Origin: Dromiciops gliroides
Taxonomy: Eukaryota > Chordata > Mammalia > Microbiotheria > Microbiotheriidae
Length of the DNA: 64,000 bases
Assembly: GCF_019393635.1 (NCBI RefSeq)
Contig: NC_057861.1
Coordinates: forward strand, 742,874,732-742,938,731
Reading direction: 5' to 3'
The translations under genes and the position numbers were made by a program. Of this stretch, positions 30,001 to 44,880 are shown one piece after another; position 1 is the first letter of the stretch; each line of letters begins with the position of its first letter. A model generated the notes under the pieces. It was not told the origin of the DNA. It did not search any database and was given only the letters and a program-made list of their open reading frames with translations.

Positions 30001-33000
30001 CATACTAGTAAAAGAGAAGAAAGGGGTGGGACTTGCAATCCATCACAGCTGTGTTAAGAAGAGGAAATAGGGGGAATGGGTATCAGACAAGCCTCACTCG
30101 TATCTACAAAAGGAGGGCTGAACACATATACACACACAGAGTTTGGTGCAGAAATACATCAAACTCAACACAGGAAAACAAATAAGGGTGAGGCAGAGAG
30201 AAGGGTAAGAGGGAGAATAATACCAGGAAGGGAACAACCACAAGAAAAACAAATTTCCTGATCCCTTAAGAAATGCAAAGAACTAACATTTCAAGAAGTA
30301 CCTTAGACTGCCACAGAAAAACAGGGAAAGGCCAAACAAATTGCGGCAAAAGAAGGCAATGGGACATCACTGCGTGTAAAAAATGGCGAGAGAGCCTATT
30401 TAAGAGAATCATTAAATAAATTCACACAATGAAGTAAACAGAGCTGGGAAAACAATTTACACAAGGACATCAACAATGACTAGAAGGAAAAATAAGACTA
30501 AGAGACTTAAAAATTGATCATTATGATGTCCTCAATGGACACACGATGAATCACGTTACCCGCTTCTTGAGAGAGAGACAACAGGTACAGAGAGTGCATT
30601 TCTGGACATGGACACTGTATGAATTTATGCTCCTTGACTTGTATCAACTGAAATGAGGGTAGTTCTCTCTTTTTTTCTTGCTTTTTAATAGGGTCAAGAG
30701 TGGGGTAGGAGGGGATCTGGAAGGAGGAGAGGTTAGCAATAGTATTGTAAAAAAAAAGACTTGAGTAACATTTAAAAAATATACAGAAGAAAACAGAAGG
30801 GAGTTCAGAAGGAAGCTGAGATAAGTAGATCAGTTCTGAAAATAAGGTGTAATTACCAACAAAGTCCAGCAGCAACAAACAGAAAGAAAAATTCCATTTA
30901 ACATAACTGTTGAAAATATAAAATACTTGGGAGACTATCTGCCAAGACAAATCCAGGGACTTTATAAACACAACTATAAAACACTTTTCACACAAATAAA
31001 GTCAGATATAAAATAATTTGAAAAATATTAATTGTTCATGGGTAGGCTGAGACAATATATTAAAAATGACAATCCTACCTAAATTAATCTATTTATTTAT
31101 TTAGTGCCATACCAATCAAACTATCGAAAAAATATTTTGATTGGGGAAGATTTTAGGACCAAAGAATATATAGAGTGCATTATAAAATGTAAAACAGATA
31201 ATTTTGATTATATGAAATTAAAAAGTTTTTGCACAAACAAAACCAATGCAACCAAAAATTAGAAGGAAAATTTAGAAAATTAGAAGAATGAAAAGAAAAC
31301 TGGAAAATCTTATTACATCAAGTATCTCTGATAAAGGCCTTATTTCTCTTTTTTTCTTTTTCTTTTTTTTTTTTTTTTGCAGGGCTATGGGGGTTAAGTG
31401 ACTTGCCCAGGGTCACACAGCTAGTAAGTGTCAAGTGTCTGAGGCCAGATTTGAACTCAGGTCCTCCTGAATCCAGGGCTGGTGCTTTATCCACTGTGCC
31501 ACCTAGCTGCCCCCTAAAGGCCTTATTTCTCAAATAGAGAACTGAGTCAAATTTATAAGAATACAAGTCATTCCCCAATTGATAAATGGTCAAAGGACAT
31601 GAACAGGCAGTTTTCAGAAAAAAAAAATCAAAGCTATCTATAGTCATGCAAAAAAATACTATAAATCACTACTGATTAGAGAAATGCAAATTAAAACAAC
31701 TCTGAGGTAACACTTCACATTTATTAGATTGGCTATCTAATATGACAGAAAAGAAAAATGATAAATGTTGGAGGGGATGCTGAAAAACTGTATCACTAAT
31801 CCATTGTTGGTGGAGTTGTGAACTGTTCTGACCATTCTGAAGAGCAATTTGGAACTATGTCCAAAGGTCTATAAAACTGTACATACCCTTTGATCCAGCA
31901 ATACCACTAGCAGGCCTGGATTTCAAAGAGATTCAAAAAAAGGGAAAAGAACCCATTTGTTTTTTTGTTGTTGTTTTTTTTGCAGGGCAATGGGGGTTAA
32001 GTGACTTGCCCAGGGTCACACAGCTAGTAAGTGTCAAGTGTCTGAGGCTGGATTTGAACTCAGGTACTCCTGAATCCAGGGCCGGTGCTTTATCCACTGC
32101 GCCACCCAGCCGCCCCAAAAGAACCCATTTGTACAAAAATATCTACAGGAGCTCTTTTTGTAATGGCTAAGAATTGGAAATTGAGGGATGCCTACCCATC
32201 AAGTGGGGAAATGACTGAACAAGTTGTGGTATATGACTGTAATGGAATATTATTGTGCTATAAGAAATAACAAGCATGATGCTTTCAGAAAAACCTGGAA
32301 AGACTTACATGAATTGATTCAGAGTGCAGGGGGCAGATCCTAGAGAACATTGTGCATAGTAACAGCAATGTTTTATGATGAACAATTGAATGATGTGGCT
32401 AGTCCCAGTAAAACAATGATCCATGATATTCTCAAAGGACCCATGATGAAAAATGTTATCTGCCTCCAGATGACTTATACCATCTGAATACAGACTGAAG
32501 CATATTATTTTTCACTTTCTTTTTTAATTTTTTTCCTCCACCAAATGACTGACATGGAAATGTTTTACATGATTGTACATATAAAACCTATATCAGATTA
32601 CTTCCCATCTCAGGGAGGGAATTGGAAAGGATTTGGATAGCAAAACTTTTTAAAAATACAAAAAATTAAAAAAATTGTTTTTACATGTAATTGGGGGAAA
32701 TAAGATATTAAAAGTGAAAACAAAACAAAACCCCACAAAGCTGAGGCCCATGGAGGTTATGAAATACTTGGGGTCACATAGCTACTGAGTTATGGGTCCA
32801 GTCAGAATTCAAACTCAGATCTTCTGACTCCAAAGGAATCCCCCCCACCCCCCCACAAAGACATTTAGTCAAAGCTGTACCCAAATTATCTCCTCGACAA
32901 CATCATGGACAAATGGTTGCCTAGTCCTTGGCTTGAAGACCTCTAGTAGTTTCCTGAAACAGCCCTTTTCACTTCTGAATACCTGTTAGCAAGATTATCT

Positions 33001-36000
33001 TTAAAACAAACCCTAAATTTGCCAATTACTACCCATTTCTCTTACTACCCAGCCTCTCTTGCATGTGACACAGCTTCATGGCTTCTCTAAGCTCTGTACC
33101 CAAGTTCTTTCAACTAATCCTTTAAGGACAGTGATCCAGGTTTGCTGCTTGTTTAGTAACACCTGACCCTAATTTCCATAGAAATGGCCGGCTTTGGGCA
33201 GTATGCAAAATCAACATGCACATTTAATAGAGCTATGTTTTGGAGTCTTACCAATTCAGCATGCAAAGCGATTTGTTTTGCAAGTCCAACAGAATCACAA
33301 ATCTAAAATTAAAGAAAAAAAAGTTTGAAGAAGGCAAAACCGCCCCCCCCCCCCCAAAACAACAACCTTAAAGCATTCTCACTTTGAGGAAATAAATCTG
33401 AAGAAATTATCCCCAAATCCCTCTGGTAAAACTAGATTCACCAACACAGAACAAAATAAGTGGCCTAAGAAGCCATCCCCTTTGAGGCCAAATTTGAACT
33501 CAGGTCCTCCTGATCCACTGCACCACCTAGCTGCCCGCCTTGGTTTGTTTTTAAGAGCCTGTTGGCTCCTACCTTCAATAACCCTCCTTTATGCTTTCTT
33601 ACGTCCAGTGGAAGGACACTTCAGATTCCAAGAGTGCAATAAATGTCCAAGATTATTGCTTCTCCTACTTTGAAAAACAGTTGTTCTCTATTCTTTTCAT
33701 AACTGAAGTAGACCAAGAGACTTTCATCTATGTCTGATGGTAGAAAGGTGCCATTTAGAGATATCTCCATTCCAAATGTTCCTATCTGAGCTCATACTGG
33801 TCTGATCGGCCACAATGGGACACTGTACATGGACCCCTACATAGTGATGTCATTCTGGTCCTCTTGGATTACGAAGGACAACAACCAACGAAGTAACAAG
33901 GAATGGATCATTCACACATTTTACTGACCACAGACTGCACAATGCCTTGTGCAGATCCAAATATGGTTGACCTACTGTGCAGGATCTACTGTCCAACGGT
34001 CTCAGCCCCCAACTTTCTTAAGCAGAGGAGTGGGTAGTACTGGGAATTCCTTTAGGGCTTTACTAAAAACTATAATATGTGTCTTACAAAAAAGGGAACA
34101 AATGTTAAAGTGCTAAGTACCTTTTCTCCTTCATTGTTTGATTCAAATATGTAACAGACCGATGTGGGATGACTCTCTACTCTGCCTCCTGATGTCCGAA
34201 GCACAAATCCAAAGAGACGTTTACTTTCCTGATGTGTAGCATACAGGACCACATTAGGCAATGGAAACTGTGAAAGACAGACAGACAGACAGACAGACAC
34301 ACAAACACACAAAATCAATTGTAAATAGTGAGAATCTCAAAGCATTAGTCTTTTAAAAAATACAGCCTCTAGTTTTTATTCTAACAATTATTAATTTTGA
34401 CATAGTATTAATCCATGCTTCTGCCAACAGCAAATGTCATCATACTTAATGGACATGGCTGAGCAGAAAAAGAGCACGGGAGCCCTAAGCCCTGGCACCT
34501 GCTCCTGCCTCTGGCACTAATGCCCTAGGTGACCATGACAAGTCCTTCACTTCCTGGAGCTAAGGACCCTTAACTATTCAAGTCAAATTAAATAATAACA
34601 TAAATATTTCCAAACAGTAACTAAGAAAATAATGTGAACTTGCAGATCTTCCCAAGCAGACGTTTATGCCTCCTTGCCCTTGGCATGATACTCTAACTTC
34701 TACTTCTAAGCTCTTTAGTGGGCGACATGTTAACTGAACTAATTATGTCAACCAAATTTTCAGGTAATGAAAAGTAGCTGCCAATTGCTTAGGTCTTGTT
34801 CTAAGTTTCATAGGGAGTTCAACAATCACTTGACTTATCTGAAGAATTTTAGTACTTAACTGGGTGATCATTTACTGGTCTTTTTAGTCCCATGAGTACA
34901 TGCAGGTATCATTCAGAATGACTAATGTACGAGAATACAAAATACTCCACTACAAATGTATGTGTACACAGGCATATATAGCTAAAAAAATTTACGTGAC
35001 TTACTCTGAGCCTGGTAACTTGAGTTTGTGGGTCAATTAACCTAAAAGTAATAATAAAAATAATGTCAGCAGATAATAGTACATTTAGACTAAAAAAACA
35101 AAAGTTAGGCAAAAATGATCACTTACTTTAAACAGTCACAAGTAACTAGTAGGTGTGATTCCGTCATGCGGAAAATGTTATGGATAGCACGGGCTGCCAG
35201 GATTTGGCGCATTGTTTCATAAACGACATCTGGACTATCATCTGATTTCACCTCCATAGAGCCAAGGAATCGGACAATAAATAACTGATGAAGAATGGAA
35301 TCTAAAGCAGAAAGAGGCGCATCATCTTAAAGCCCATTTTTCTTTACCTTTGGAATTCAAGAAGTCGTCTAATTTGATACGATCCAGTGTCCGTGTTATG
35401 AGGAAGCATTTCTGAATTACTGGGAAAGCCGTGTATACACTATTTGGTTAAACCAGGAAAAAAATACAAAAACTGGGGGGGAGGGTTAAAGGGGATCAGA
35501 GCAAGAATAGGGCTTTGATCTATCAATCTCCTGATATAGGGAAATCCTCTTTGCTCCTTCGGGTAGGCACTTTTTCTACAAATTAAAGTTTTAAGAGAAT
35601 TGCCTAGATCGGGCAGAGCAATCAAACTTGAGGTCTTCTTGCAGTCCTCAAAACTCTCCAGGGCCTAATCAGATTAAAATAGAATTAGGAATGTCTAACA
35701 AAATAAATAATACATAATAAAACATAGATCATGTTAATTTGTGGCTTTCTAAGTAGATAGAAAGCTTCCAGGGACGGTTTCTATCTGGGCTGGACACCAG
35801 AGGCCTAGGGCAGGGTGGCAAAGCAATCTGCGCAGGGTAACAGAGCCCATCAATGTGTCACAGGCAGGACCTGGAAGTCCGGTCTTCAAATGTTAAGGCC
35901 AGCTCTTCATACTGCATCACATTGCTCCAGGAGATTCAAAGTTCAAATAAAAAGACATTGCTAGTCTACAAGTCCAGATGTTAGTTGTAACTCTAGAATA

Positions 36001-39000
36001 AGAAGTGGGATGACAACTGTCAGGTTATGAGATTTTAGATGATTAAACGGCCCTTTGGGAACTTGGCCAAGGGAAGAGAGATGGTGATGATTCTTGGGGG
36101 TGCACATTTCACAGCCCTTAAAAACTGGACTGAGACAGACAGAGAATGTGGGAAACAATTGATAACACTGTATAAAACAGAGGTTGACCAGTGGATAGAA
36201 GGCTGGACTTGGCAGTCAAGAACAGGATTCTAAACGGACACTTCCTACATGATTATGGGCAATTTTATAACTTCTTTTGAGCTTTGGCTTCTTCAAATGT
36301 TAAATGGGCATAAACATCCCTTGTAGTACCTACCTCATAGGGTTGATGTGGGCACTAAATGAGAAAAGTGTGTGTAGAATAGTCTGCAAACTTTAAAGGG
36401 CTATAGAGTTGTGAGAACTCCTGAGCCAGATTCAGATTCACCTCTGGGACAACAACCTGCACACCCTCGGACTGGGTGATAAAACATCTTACAATGATGG
36501 AGGTTATGAAAATTGGTCTTCAGAGCGGAGAACAAATGAGTGGACGATGAATATTAATTAAATGATAAATCACTTTTCACATTTTACTGATTGGAAGCAT
36601 TACTGAAGATGCTGAAGATCTTTTTTACCTTCGGTTTCAGTCTTTGATCTTCCTCCAGATTCTCCAAATGGATTTGTACGTCTAGAAAAACATTGAAAGG
36701 ACACAGTTACCATTAGATACCTGGAGAAATTGTTTCAGAAAAGACCTTTCCTCTCACCCCTTCTGGTCTCCTGTGGAGGGATGCTGCTTCTTTTTTTTAA
36801 AAATAAGGAATCTGACAAGATTGAAGCTATTCACGTTCATAAAAAGAGATAAATTATGTCTTATACAGGAGGTGGGAGGAGAGGGAATGGGTTCTTTAAG
36901 AACAAAATAATCCCCAAAGAGTATCCTAGAGACAGAAAAAGGACCCCCAGAGAAGGCTAGCTAGTAGGGTAGAAGAAGCAGATGAGACAGAGCAAACCTC
37001 GCCCTTATCCCACATAACCTAAGTTCAACACCCATGGACACTCTTGGTTCTCTGGTAGGGAGATGTGTGGGAAATAGTTGTGCTGGACACCCAGAACGAA
37101 GGGTACTACAAGACGGCTCTGCCTCCTGGAGATTTGGAAGTGGATTAGGGGAAGGGGAGGGACAAGGAGTTGGGACCTCAAACCTCCTTCCGAGAACAGG
37201 AATGCACCCTGGTTCTGGGTAAGCAACAGAATAGGGCCTGGAGTGAGTCCTCCCCTTGATCTGATGCTGCTTACCTCAAGAAAACTAAGGGTGGTAAGAA
37301 ATAGGAATAATCAAAGGCCAGGCAGAGTCCAACCATAAACCTCTACCTTGAGGATACCCTTCCTTCCTTAGTCTCCCCAAAGAAGCCCTTTCGGTGGTAG
37401 CTGGATGAGACATTGGATAGAACCCTGAACTTTGAGCCAGGAAGACTTGACTTCAGATACTTACTTCAACCTCCGCCTGCTTCAGTTTTCTCAACTGTGA
37501 AATGGGGATAATAATAGTACCTATGTCATAGGGCTGTAGTGAGGATCAAATGAGATGTCTGTAAAGTGCTTTGCAAATCTTGAAGAGCTAGGTAAATGCT
37601 AGCCATTACAATGTTTTCCAAGCCCAAGGAGAATGAAGGGGCAAGGAAGAGAAACATCTATACTAAACATAAAATCTCTAAAAGTTTAGATTTTTGTATT
37701 GGCTTGAGAAACAATGACTGAACTAATATTAATAACAATGCTTCATAATCTTATAAGCTAGTTGTACATTTGCCTCGAGGCCTAACTGTATTGTTAGGTT
37801 TTTCTTAATTATAGTTGTCAGGCTTCAGGAGAAATTATTTGACCGTCATTACAGTTATAGGAAGAATCTCTGTAACATGAACTATTATAACGAGAGCTAC
37901 AATACAAATTTACTCAGTGTACTAATTTAGTTCAATGTTAATTAGTCAGTATATTAATTTAGCTCCATATAGAGCTCTCTAGAAATATCTCAGGGATAGC
38001 CTAGAACTGTAATACAGATATTTCTTCATCGCTATACTTATTATTAATCTAAGTGTAGTAAAGTAAAAATAATCTAAACTTTCAAATCGTTTCTCAAGGT
38101 AGATTAAAAAGGAAGGAAAATAGTTTTCTTTATTTTCCAAAATTGCTGAATTTTTGTTCCACTCACAGTGAGAAAAAAGGAAGAAGAGAAACTAAAATTT
38201 TAAATAAATTTTGGAAACAAACAGATGGAAAGAGCTAAATTTTGGAAGGTCTAAGTGGTTCTAAAATAATCCTGGCATTAACACCACATGAAATTCATCT
38301 CTTGAATACACCTGACCTATTACATCAAATGGCTAAATTTATTTCAGCAATTAACTCTGGATGGCTAAATATTTGGGTAAAAGCCATCCAAATGTATACA
38401 CCAAGAGAAGTCAATAAATAAGGAGGATTCAAGCAGATTTTCATTGTGCTTACTTCAGAAACATTGAGAGATCAGCTGCTAACTTTCTGGTATAGAAAAG
38501 CAAATAACATTAATAATAGATGATAGTGAGCAGGTTACGTCAAACGATTAAGCTAAATTATAAAAAACAAGGAGAATAAAGCCTAAGAATTTTAATACTG
38601 TTTCACCTACTTGCCTCCCTGCCCAGAATTTTTAGCCTGGCCAGGCTGATCTTCACTAACAGGAGAAATTATGTCAAATTGTATAGGTGTGTCTGGGGCA
38701 ACAAGGGAATCCAGGGAAAGGGTCGCCAAAGTTGCTGATTCAGATCCAAGAGACCCTGAACTACTAGTTCGAGCTGTGGGTGGTCGAGTTTGTCTAAAAA
38801 GAGAGAAAAGCAAGAAAATATTCATTTTTAATTTTTTGGAAACTATACTTACTACGAAATGGTGTAACCTTTTGGGAAAGCAATATAAAATTAAATTCAA
38901 TTACAAGAATAATATGTGTCCTTTGACCCAATATTCCCACTACTACAAGGGTTCTTAACCTTTTAAAAGTGCTTTGCAAACCTTAAAGAGCTTTACAAAT

Positions 39001-42000
39001 GCTAGCTAGCACTATATTTAAGACTTGAGATACCTGTGAAAACATACAAATCCATGCTAAATTAACCAGAAAATAAAAGTTTTACAAACTAAGGCTTATG
39101 TGGATACTCCTGTATTAAATATGTATATGTGTGTATGTATGTAATTTATGTTAAAAAGCAGAAAAAGAGGATGAGAAGAAACAATATAAAAACCTGATTT
39201 TTAAAACATATCAAATCATGGCTTCTTGGGATTCTAAAAGATGCAAAAACTGATCTAGAAGTGTAAAATATATACACTCAAACACTGGAGAAATCTGCAT
39301 AAGTGATCTACCATGGAAAGCTCTGTTGCTTTTAAAATTTTCACTTTAGTAGATAAATTGTAAATGTACACACTTTTAAAATACAACTCTAATATTGCCT
39401 GTACACAGCACTGCTAAGATCAAAGTGTATAATTCGACTTGCTTTAAATATCTCACAAAGCTCTTTCAATAAGTAGTCCTATAACTTACGGGGTTGGCCG
39501 TAGGCTCTCATGCCTCTGCTGGAAAGATGGTGATGGGGTGACTGCTTCTAGAGCTGACTGATTTACTCTTGCAGCAATTTCCTGTATTAATTTTTAGAAA
39601 AAGATCTTCAGAAAAGCAAATGAATGAAATGGCACAATACAATATTTTGAATGAACAAAGTCACACACAACCTACCAAGTTAGATTCTTTTGGAGCAGCA
39701 ATAAAACATGAACCTATGGAATGCCTCCATGCACTCTAGCTCTAACGGTAAGAGATCTGTTAACTTCTAAGCATCATCAATTCAGTTGTCATTCTTTATT
39801 AGGCAAGCTACTTAGTTTTCACTTACACATAAAATAACAGTATTTTAAATCTTTTGCGTTTAGGTACCTGCTATGGATAAGGGAGAGATGAGATCTGGGG
39901 TTTCACAGATGAAATGCCTTCTAATCATACAGGCTGGCACCTTCTCTACAATTTATAGTCTCAGGCATTGAGAGATTAAGTGACTTTGCAGGTTCATATA
40001 GCTAGTACGTATCAGAAGAAGAATATGAATGCATATCTTTCTGGCTAGAAGGCCAGCTCTCTACCCACTGTGCAAGCTTTCTTTCTATAAGGATTAAATT
40101 CAATTACCAGGATATCAAAGTACATTCAGTAGATATGTAATAATTATTTGTTCATGTGAACTCTTCTGTATTTGTCTTTTTCCCGTTGTGCCTAATACTA
40201 CATCAAGCACAAAATAGGTCTTCAATAAATCAATGTTTCCCTATACCGTGTTTAATGGGGTTGAAAAATATGGACTGAGTACTTATAAGGTCAAGGTGAA
40301 ATTAATAAATTATTCAAGAATTTATGCATTAATTCACAAAAATTTAAGATTTAGCTATCACAATCAATATTACCTCTGGATTTTCACTTAAATATATCTG
40401 TTTGGAGATATTGTTTATTGTACAAATCCACTGAAAGAAAACAGAAAAAACTTTAAGATTTTATATAAAAACTCTGCAAGAATAAAATACTTGATAGCTA
40501 ACATACATTTTCATCAAAAATAACATTATTTGTTCATTCTTTCTAATTGGGAGGAAATTTTTACTGAATTCAGAAAGTCTATTAACTGGCTAATTTTTAA
40601 TTAGTTGCCAGGTCTTGTTGATTCTAATTTCATGACATTTCTCTTGTCAACCTCCTGGTATCTATTCATATGGTCACCATCCTAGTTTGGACCCATATTT
40701 CCTCTTGCCTTGTTGTTACTTTTTTTTTGTTCCAGACCTATGATTTCTTAGTGTAGTGAATTCCCAATGTAGAAACATCCCCCATGAAATACAGATCAGC
40801 ACAACTCATTTGTACCTCAGTCTCAATATGCTGCCTGGAGTTGAGTGGTTAAGTGACTTGCCCATGGTTATGCAGGTAACATAAATGCCTCTGAAGGACT
40901 TGAACCAATGTTTTCTTGATTACCCACCACATCTTGCTTATAACTACATTTTTTTTAGAAACTCTGAAAAAATAAGTTCATTATGTGTTTATTCTTTATT
41001 ATAATAGCCTTGGTATTTTTTTTTTCCTGGCTACTTGCTTCTCCCAACCATTCTCCACACAGCTGACAGAGGTACCTTCCTAGGGTACAAGCCTAATCGT
41101 TACTCCCTCTTCTCTCTAAGGTAAAATAAAAATTCCTTGATCTAGTGATACAGTTTCTCCATAATCTGGCTTCAAACTCTTCCTTCCTTTCTGGTCTTCC
41201 CATCAGCTGTAGCCCACCTAGACTACACTCATGTCCTGCTTCTGTGAATCAGCACAAAGCATACCCCATACCTGAGGATATCCCTTCTTTCAGCATCACT
41301 GCCTCTCACCATCCTTATCACTTTCTCCAAGGAAGTTTTCCTTGATCTCTTCAGCCGTGTAAGGTTCTCTCCCTCCTCAAACTACTTTGTGCTTATTTAT
41401 CTGTGGACATATTATATCCACCCCTCCCCCCTCAGTAAAATGCAAAAATCTGAGTTTAAGGGCTGGAACTGCCTTGGCTGTGAGTATAATAGATAAGGAC
41501 TCTGGGTCTGGAGCCAGGAAGATCTGAGTTAAAATACAGAGTCAGACACTTGTGATTCTGGGCAATTTACTTAACCTCTATTAGCCTTAGTTTCTTTATC
41601 CATAAATATAGTGATAATAATAACACTTACCCCCCCAGGTATGAGGATCAAATGAAATAATATTCATATTTATACTGTAATATTTTATTTTGCTTTACAA
41701 ACATTAAAGGGTTACATAAATGCTAGCTATTACTATTTTTGTCTGCATACTCACAATGCCTGGTAGTGCTATGCACATACCAAGGGCTTACTACATGTTT
41801 GCTGAACTGACTTAAAGTGCTAAACAACCCTGTGAATAGATCATAGTATCCAAATTTTATTTCAAACAATGAACATAGAAACTTCCTACCAATGATCATA
41901 GGATCACAGAGTTAAATTCACAGTGGGAAGGGACCTTAGAAGTGACCGAGTCCAACCCCCTCAATGTCACAGATAAGGAAAGCAGGTAAAGTGATTTGTC

Positions 42001-44836
42001 CAGGGCCATAGGGATCTAAGAAGCAGAGCCAGGATTCTAATTCAGGGCCTGTGCCCCCGACTCCTTAATTCTTTCCATGGTACCAGGCTGCTGCCAATGT
42101 TGTTAACACAACACACACCATGTACTCTTCTTGTACCATTTTGCCCAGAAAAGCATTTGGGGTCAGATACCCTGCATGGGTTTATTACAAATTTCAAGAG
42201 TAGTTCTTTGCTAACAATAACTATTCCCCGTAAGAAACCTTTTCAAATTTCTAAATGATCTCCTTATGAAAGGTACTTTCTTTTTCCTTCATTTATCCTC
42301 ACACTGCTATGTGCTATGATTAGTCTGGAGGCCTTTTATACTCTGGTGTGTCTGGCATGTCTTGTACCATGGCCCTCTCCCAAACTCCAGTTCTGTCCTC
42401 TAAATCTAGCACAGGGCAGGTAATATACCTGCTAGCTTCCCCAGAGAACAGAAAGCACTAATGCTCTCGATATCTCTCATGTTCTCTTTTCCTCAAGGGC
42501 AACATTCAAAGCAGAATCTGATTCATTTCCAAAAGCTGTCTTGTAATAATACTACTATAGGGCAAGCACAACAAATAGGATTTTAACAACTTATACTATA
42601 ATATTGATCAGAAATTTGTGCCTGTGTAGAGAAACTTCCCCCCAACATCTCCTTTCTCCTCCACCCCAGCCAAACACACACACAACAGTGCTTTGTAGGT
42701 ACCTTACCTTCCATACCTGGTGTACTATAAGCAAAAATGGAGCCAAAAATAAAAGGCTTGTAAGGAAGAATACGGATTCCCAAATCTTTGTTTTTCTGTC
42801 TTTCATTCCCCCTCCAATGGTTTTGAAGTTTTAGCTGCTACAGGTCCTATCTATTGCTACCACGTACTTAGTTGGCAGGTGGTGAGAGAAGGGTATAAAT
42901 TAAGCTGACATTTCCTAATGCACCCAGCCTGCCAGCTCAGATAGCAGTGGTCACAAGTCCCTTCCAAACAGTAGTACACTGACAAGAAATGTAAGTATTC
43001 CTCTTGTAAAAAAAGATATTTTGGCAAAAGTTTTCTTTAAAGGTATTAGCTACATGCAATTTACCTCTTCATAATCTTTCTTACTTTCTGCTTGCAAGAT
43101 TGAAGACCTGAAATGAGGAAAAGAAATTTGACCTTCAGTTTTTTCAAAAGTACCTTTCAGTAAGATCTGAAAGCATCTATTCTTCCTTAAATGTAAAAGG
43201 CAAAACCAATCAATCTGCACTTTATTACATGGAGTTAGACCTTAGTAACCTTAACTTTTGCCCATGGTGTGACAAGGTGAGCAATGAGAGGCAGCTCGGT
43301 AGGGGAGGAATATAGGCAGCAGGCCTTCTTGTCAGGAAGCCTTGGGTTCCAGTTTTACCTTTTACACAGACTAGCTTGTGTCCCTGGACAAATTTCTTAA
43401 GCTGAAGGCCCCAGGAGATTTTCTTTTTTTTTGTTTTTTTGGTGAGGCAATTGGGGTTAAGTGACTTGCCCAGGGTCACATAGCTAGTAAGTGTCAAATG
43501 TCTGAGGCCAGATTTGAACTCAGGTACTCCTGACTCCAGGGCCGGTGCTCTATCCACCGTGCCACATAGCTGCCCCAGCCCCAGGGGACTTTCTAAAACT
43601 CAAAGCTACAGAACAACTGTAGACCTGCTTGATAAAAAGGTTTCTTATCAGGGCAATACCTATACCAGTAAGATCATACATAATGACCAAAACAATACCA
43701 CCAAACCCCACATATGACAAAATCTCAGATAATTCATTTAAGTTTTCTGATCCTTAATGATATTTATCAAATTAAATCTATGATTAATTTAGAAAGTCTA
43801 CTTTAAATCATCTTTGGACTACTTATGCTTTAATAAGCCTTAAAAGCCTAAGTGCAACTTATTAATCATTGATAAGGAGACTGCTTTTAAGAGGGTAGCA
43901 AAAAAGTTTGTGATACTAAATTCTCTGCTCAGAGGAAAAGTAAAAAACAATTTGACTGAGTTTCCATTATACTAGTAATTATGAAATAGCAAATTTATAA
44001 CAAGTAGCTAGTGAGGCCACAATTGAAGATACAAAATATCAAAAACTCACATCCACTGTTGGTTTGATCCTTTTGATGCAGGGAGAACAAAAGGAGTATC
44101 TAATATTGACTACAAGAAGGAAACAAGCTAAGAATTTTTAAATTTATAAAATGAGAGGAAAAATCATTTTCTCAAAGCTCACAGACCTAAAATTCACAGG
44201 AAACTTAAACCAAAAAAAAGGTACTGGATTCAAAAAATGTCACATTAGGAAAGGTTTAGCTGAGAACCTCTGGAACACGTAAGCAGTGTCCAGACAGAAA
44301 AAAACCCCCAAACAAACGTAGAATTTAAGGCCCATATAGAACAAAACAGTGAAGATGTTCATGTAATATTGAGAAAATTAACTTAATTATCTATATTGGA
44401 TCTTAATGAAGAGTAGTGGGAGTCATCAAAATTATTTAAAACTATAACTATGAAAAAACTGAATCTAATCAGTTCTATCTATAAAGAATTTATACAAAGT
44501 GGTTAATTTCTAACACTTCAGAACTAAATGAATATACAACCATTTAGTAACTATTAACTACTCAAAAAGGCTGAGAGCAAAATTCCAGAAAAAAACAACC
44601 CTCAAATCAATCTATTTTCCTTTATTAAAGGAATCATACATTGATCTTTTTTTTGTTGTTGTTGTTGTTGTTTTTTTAATTTTGTGGGGCAATGGGGGTT
44701 AAGTGACTTGCCCAAGGTCACACAGCTAGTAAGTGTCAAGTGTCTGAGGCCGGATTTGAACTCAGATACTCCTGAATCCAGGGCCGGTGCTTTATCCACT
44801 ACGCCATCTAGCTGCCCCCATACATTGATCTTATGT

Positions 44837-44880
<44 letters not shown>

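Larger units (their letters stand above)
30890..32715 (+). mobile_element. L1 LINE 3' part (ORF2 end and 3' UTR), SINE-interrupted
   Basis: Contains the ORF2 segments gacaatcctacctaaattaa, gagaaatgcaaattaaaaca, ggaggggatgctgaaaaact, tgatccagcaataccact and tgtaatggaatattattgtg, in L1 order, truncated at its 5' end. Two inverted SINEs lie inside. Confidence 0.8.

Noticed and set aside
30507-30995. 162-codon minus-strand frame
   Set aside because: Antisense of LINE 3' sequence with low complexity; no recognisable domain.
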